Shown piece after piece: positions 5,428 to 6,337 of a stretch of 6,337 bases of DNA. The stretch is taken from NCBI GenBank assembly GCA_016779285.1, contig JADHNV010000053.1, positions 1 through 6,337 of the forward strand, given 5' to 3'. Within the stretch, counting starts at the first letter, position 1. Each line of letters begins with the position of its first letter. The notes beneath the pieces were generated by a model. That model was not told where the DNA came from. It did not search any database and was given only the letters and a program-made list of their open reading frames with translations. Source of the DNA: SAR86 cluster bacterium. GTDB lineage: Bacteria; Pseudomonadota; Gammaproteobacteria; Magnimaribacterales; D2472. The translations under genes and the position numbers were made by a program.

Positions 5428-5598
5428 ACTGGTTCATTCGCCAACTTATCGAGATTCTTTGAACCGATAATTAATTTAAAGGTGATTTTCCACTGCTGCT
5501 GTTGTGCATTACCATTGAGGGAAGCCTGATGCAGTATGAGCTTCACCACCTGAGCTTTCGGTTCAGGTAACGATGAGTAGCGGTGAATTGGTTTTAGT
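5428..5598 (+). ncRNA. ssrS: 6S RNA
   Basis: A regulatory RNA that mimics an open promoter and binds the sigma-70 holoenzyme in stationary or nutrient-poor conditions. It lies between zapA and the 5-formyl-THF cyclo-ligase gene, its classical place. The closing stem pairs ATTCGCC (5436-5442) with GGTGAAT (5582-5588) and ACTTATC (5444-5450) with GATGAGT (5572-5578), with two G-U pairs. The 5' bubble contains TTTGAACCGATAA (5458-5470), resembling E. coli CTGAGCCGAT. The apical arm is closed by GGTGA (5481-5485) with TCACC (5543-5547) and includes ACTGC (5492-5496) with GCAGT (5531-5535). The 3' side has AAGCCT, TTCACC and a hairpin ACCTGAGCT/GGTTCAGGT (5548-5568), as in other 6S RNAs. About 171 bases compares with about 184 in E. 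coli. Ends are approximate; the 3' end could be 5590-5600. Confidence 0.88.
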
Positions 5599-5608
5599 TA
5601 GCACAATT

Positions 5609-6175
5609 GTGAAAACAGAATATAGAAAATTTATCCTCCAAAAAAGAAATGCTTTGGAGGTATCTAAAGTTTTAAATCTCTCAAAAATAATAACAAGAAT
5701 TGCCGATTTAGAATTAAGCCTCCATTCAATTAAAACTTTAGGATGTTATTTTTCTTCGCGTAATGAAGTTGATCTAAAAAATCTTGTCACCAAAAGATTA
5801 AAAAAGAATCTCATAACTTCCTTTCCAAGAATTGGGCACAATCATTCAATGGAGTTAATTGCGCCAAAAAATATACATAAACTAAACAAAAATAAATATG
5901 GAATTTCAGAACCATCGGATGGAAACACAATATGTCCACTTGAACATGAGATCATTGTAATTCCAACGGTCGGTGTAGATAGCAATGGCTATAGGCTTGG
6001 ATATGGCGGAGGTTACTATGACAGACTTTTGGGCTCTATCTCACAAACTAATAATAAGCCCCTGCTAATTGGTTTAATATATGATTTTCAATTTATTGAT
6101 AACTCAATCAGTGAAGAGCATGATATTAAATTAGATATGGTATTTTCAGAACAGCAAATTAAAAGATTTTCTTAA
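5609..6175 (+). CDS. fau: 5-formyltetrahydrofolate cyclo-ligase
   Basis: Converts 5-formyl-THF to 5,10-methenyl-THF with ATP hydrolysis in the cytosol, returning a folate storage form to one-carbon metabolism. I chose the GTG at 5609, giving 188 residues beginning MKTEYRKFILQKRNAL, the place where family members start. An in-frame ATG at 5573 would add 12 residues but lies inside the 3' strand of the 6S RNA closing stem; TTG at 5588 is a third option. Counted from the GTG, signature motifs are KYGISEP (96-102), IPTVGVDSNGYRLGYGGGYYDR (118-139, split by VDSNG) with the nucleotide-binding GYGGGYYDR, and the C-terminal HDIKLDMVFSE (171-181). ssrS and this gene (ygfA/fau) are co-transcribed in E. 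coli, and the lack of a separate promoter here suggests the same. No strong Shine-Dalgarno is seen before the GTG. Confidence 0.88.
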   Translation: MKTEYRKFILQKRNALEVSKVLNLSKIITRIADLELSLHSIKTLGCYFSSRNEVDLKNLVTKRLKKNLITSFPRIGHNHSMELIAPKNIHKLNKNKYGISEPSDGNTICPLEHEIIVIPTVGVDSNGYRLGYGGGYYDRLLGSISQTNNKPLLIGLIYDFQFIDNSISEEHDIKLDMVFSEQQIKRFS

Positions 6176-6191
6176 CTACAATTTTTTTTTT
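6163..6191 (+). terminator. Possible weak terminator after fau (T-run)
   Basis: A run of ten T (6182-6191) follows the fau stop by six bases. The only hairpin before it is a 4-bp AAGA/TCTT stem (6163-6173) set 8 bases from the T-run, which is poor for an intrinsic terminator. The run also contains the end of the stop codon of the convergent gene. It could aid termination for fau, but the support is compositional only. Confidence 0.25.
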
Positions 6192-6337
6192 AAATCTCTA
6201 ATTTAGATGCAAAGGTAAAGATATCGTCAGCAAGAATATCTGGATTCTCTAATGCAGCAAAATGACCGCCATCATAGAGGTTCCACTGAACAATATTATA
6301 AATTTTTTCAGCCCAAACCCTGGGAGGTCTTGCAATC
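6190..6337 (-). CDS. Epoxide-hydrolase-like alpha/beta hydrolase, C-terminal part, cut by window edge
   Basis: The last 48 codons of a minus-strand gene are visible. They read IARPPRVWAEKIYNIVQWN, then LYDGGHFAALENPDILADDI and FTFASKLEI before a TAA at 6192-6190. The pattern W, then GGHFAALE-P-LLA-DI-F, is the C-terminal end of alpha/beta hydrolases of the epoxide hydrolase (EphA/EHN) group. There the H of GGHFA (residue 25 of this fragment) is the catalytic histidine. Such enzymes open epoxides to diols; related dehalogenases and other hydrolases share the motif, so the substrate is unknown. The nucleophile and N-terminal region lie beyond the window. It is convergent with fau, 14 bases apart. 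Confidence 0.75.
   Translation of the reverse strand, partial: IARPPRVWAEKIYNIVQWNLYDGGHFAALENPDILADDIFTFASKLEI

Noticed and set aside
5573..5608. ATG 5573 as the start of the cyclo-ligase
   Set aside because: The bases belong to the 3' strand of the 6S RNA closing stem and the encoded 12 residues do not resemble the family; GTG 5609 fits better, though the ATG is not excluded.
1..6337. An undescribed defence, biosynthetic or mobile system
   Set aside because: Every gene longer than 60 codons belongs to a recognisable housekeeping or enzyme family, and no transposase, integrase, repeat array, toxin-antitoxin pair or nuclease is visible.

Overview
The window is an AT-rich, very gene-dense piece of a gammaproteobacterial chromosome. 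The gene set and order (rpmB beside dut; pepP-ubiH divergent from zapA; zapA - 6S RNA - 5-formyl-THF cyclo-ligase) are typical of gammaproteobacteria. The low GC, very short intergenic gaps, compact proteins and the SDR and epoxide-hydrolase genes suggest a streamlined marine lineage such as SAR86. That placement is inference from style and synteny; no search was run. I see no mobile element, CRISPR array, tRNA or rRNA.

Layout. (1) 1-585, minus: sixA (phosphohistidine phosphatase) runs into the start of dut (dUTPase, cut by the left edge) with an 8-base overlap. (2) 640-876, plus: rpmB (ribosomal protein L28), divergent from sixA and abutting the next gene tail to tail. (3) 877-1758, minus: an SDR-family oxidoreductase resembling DHRS1-type enzymes. 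(4) 1786-2385, plus: maf, a nucleotide pyrophosphatase divergent from the SDR gene. (5) 2391-4842, minus: pepP (aminopeptidase P) followed by ubiH (ubiquinone-ring hydroxylase), the conserved pair. (6) 4914-5385, plus: a small coiled-coil protein (TIGR02449 type) overlapping zapA. (7) about 5428-5598, plus: 6S RNA (ssrS). (8) 5609-6175, plus: 5-formyltetrahydrofolate cyclo-ligase, whose longest open frame would begin inside the 6S RNA. (9) 6190-6337, minus: the C-terminal end of an epoxide-hydrolase-like alpha/beta hydrolase.

The genes are mostly housekeeping: nucleotide-pool sanitation (dut, maf), translation (rpmB), respiration cofactor synthesis (ubiH), peptide turnover (pepP), division-ring assembly (zapA and its partner), global control of RNA polymerase (6S RNA) and folate recycling. 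The SDR and the hydrolase are the accessory, probably catabolic, genes.

The interesting points are structural. Several genes have a -10-like hexamer only 6-9 bases before the ATG and no Shine-Dalgarno, which suggests leaderless mRNAs. The two divergent promoter regions, 3.4 kb apart on opposite sides of the minus-strand pepP-ubiH block and other genes, share two sequence blocks in the same order. The 6S RNA folds through the first ATG of the downstream ORF, so that start is probably wrong. Three convergent gene pairs are separated by 0, 5 and 14 bases. I do not see an undescribed multi-gene system here.
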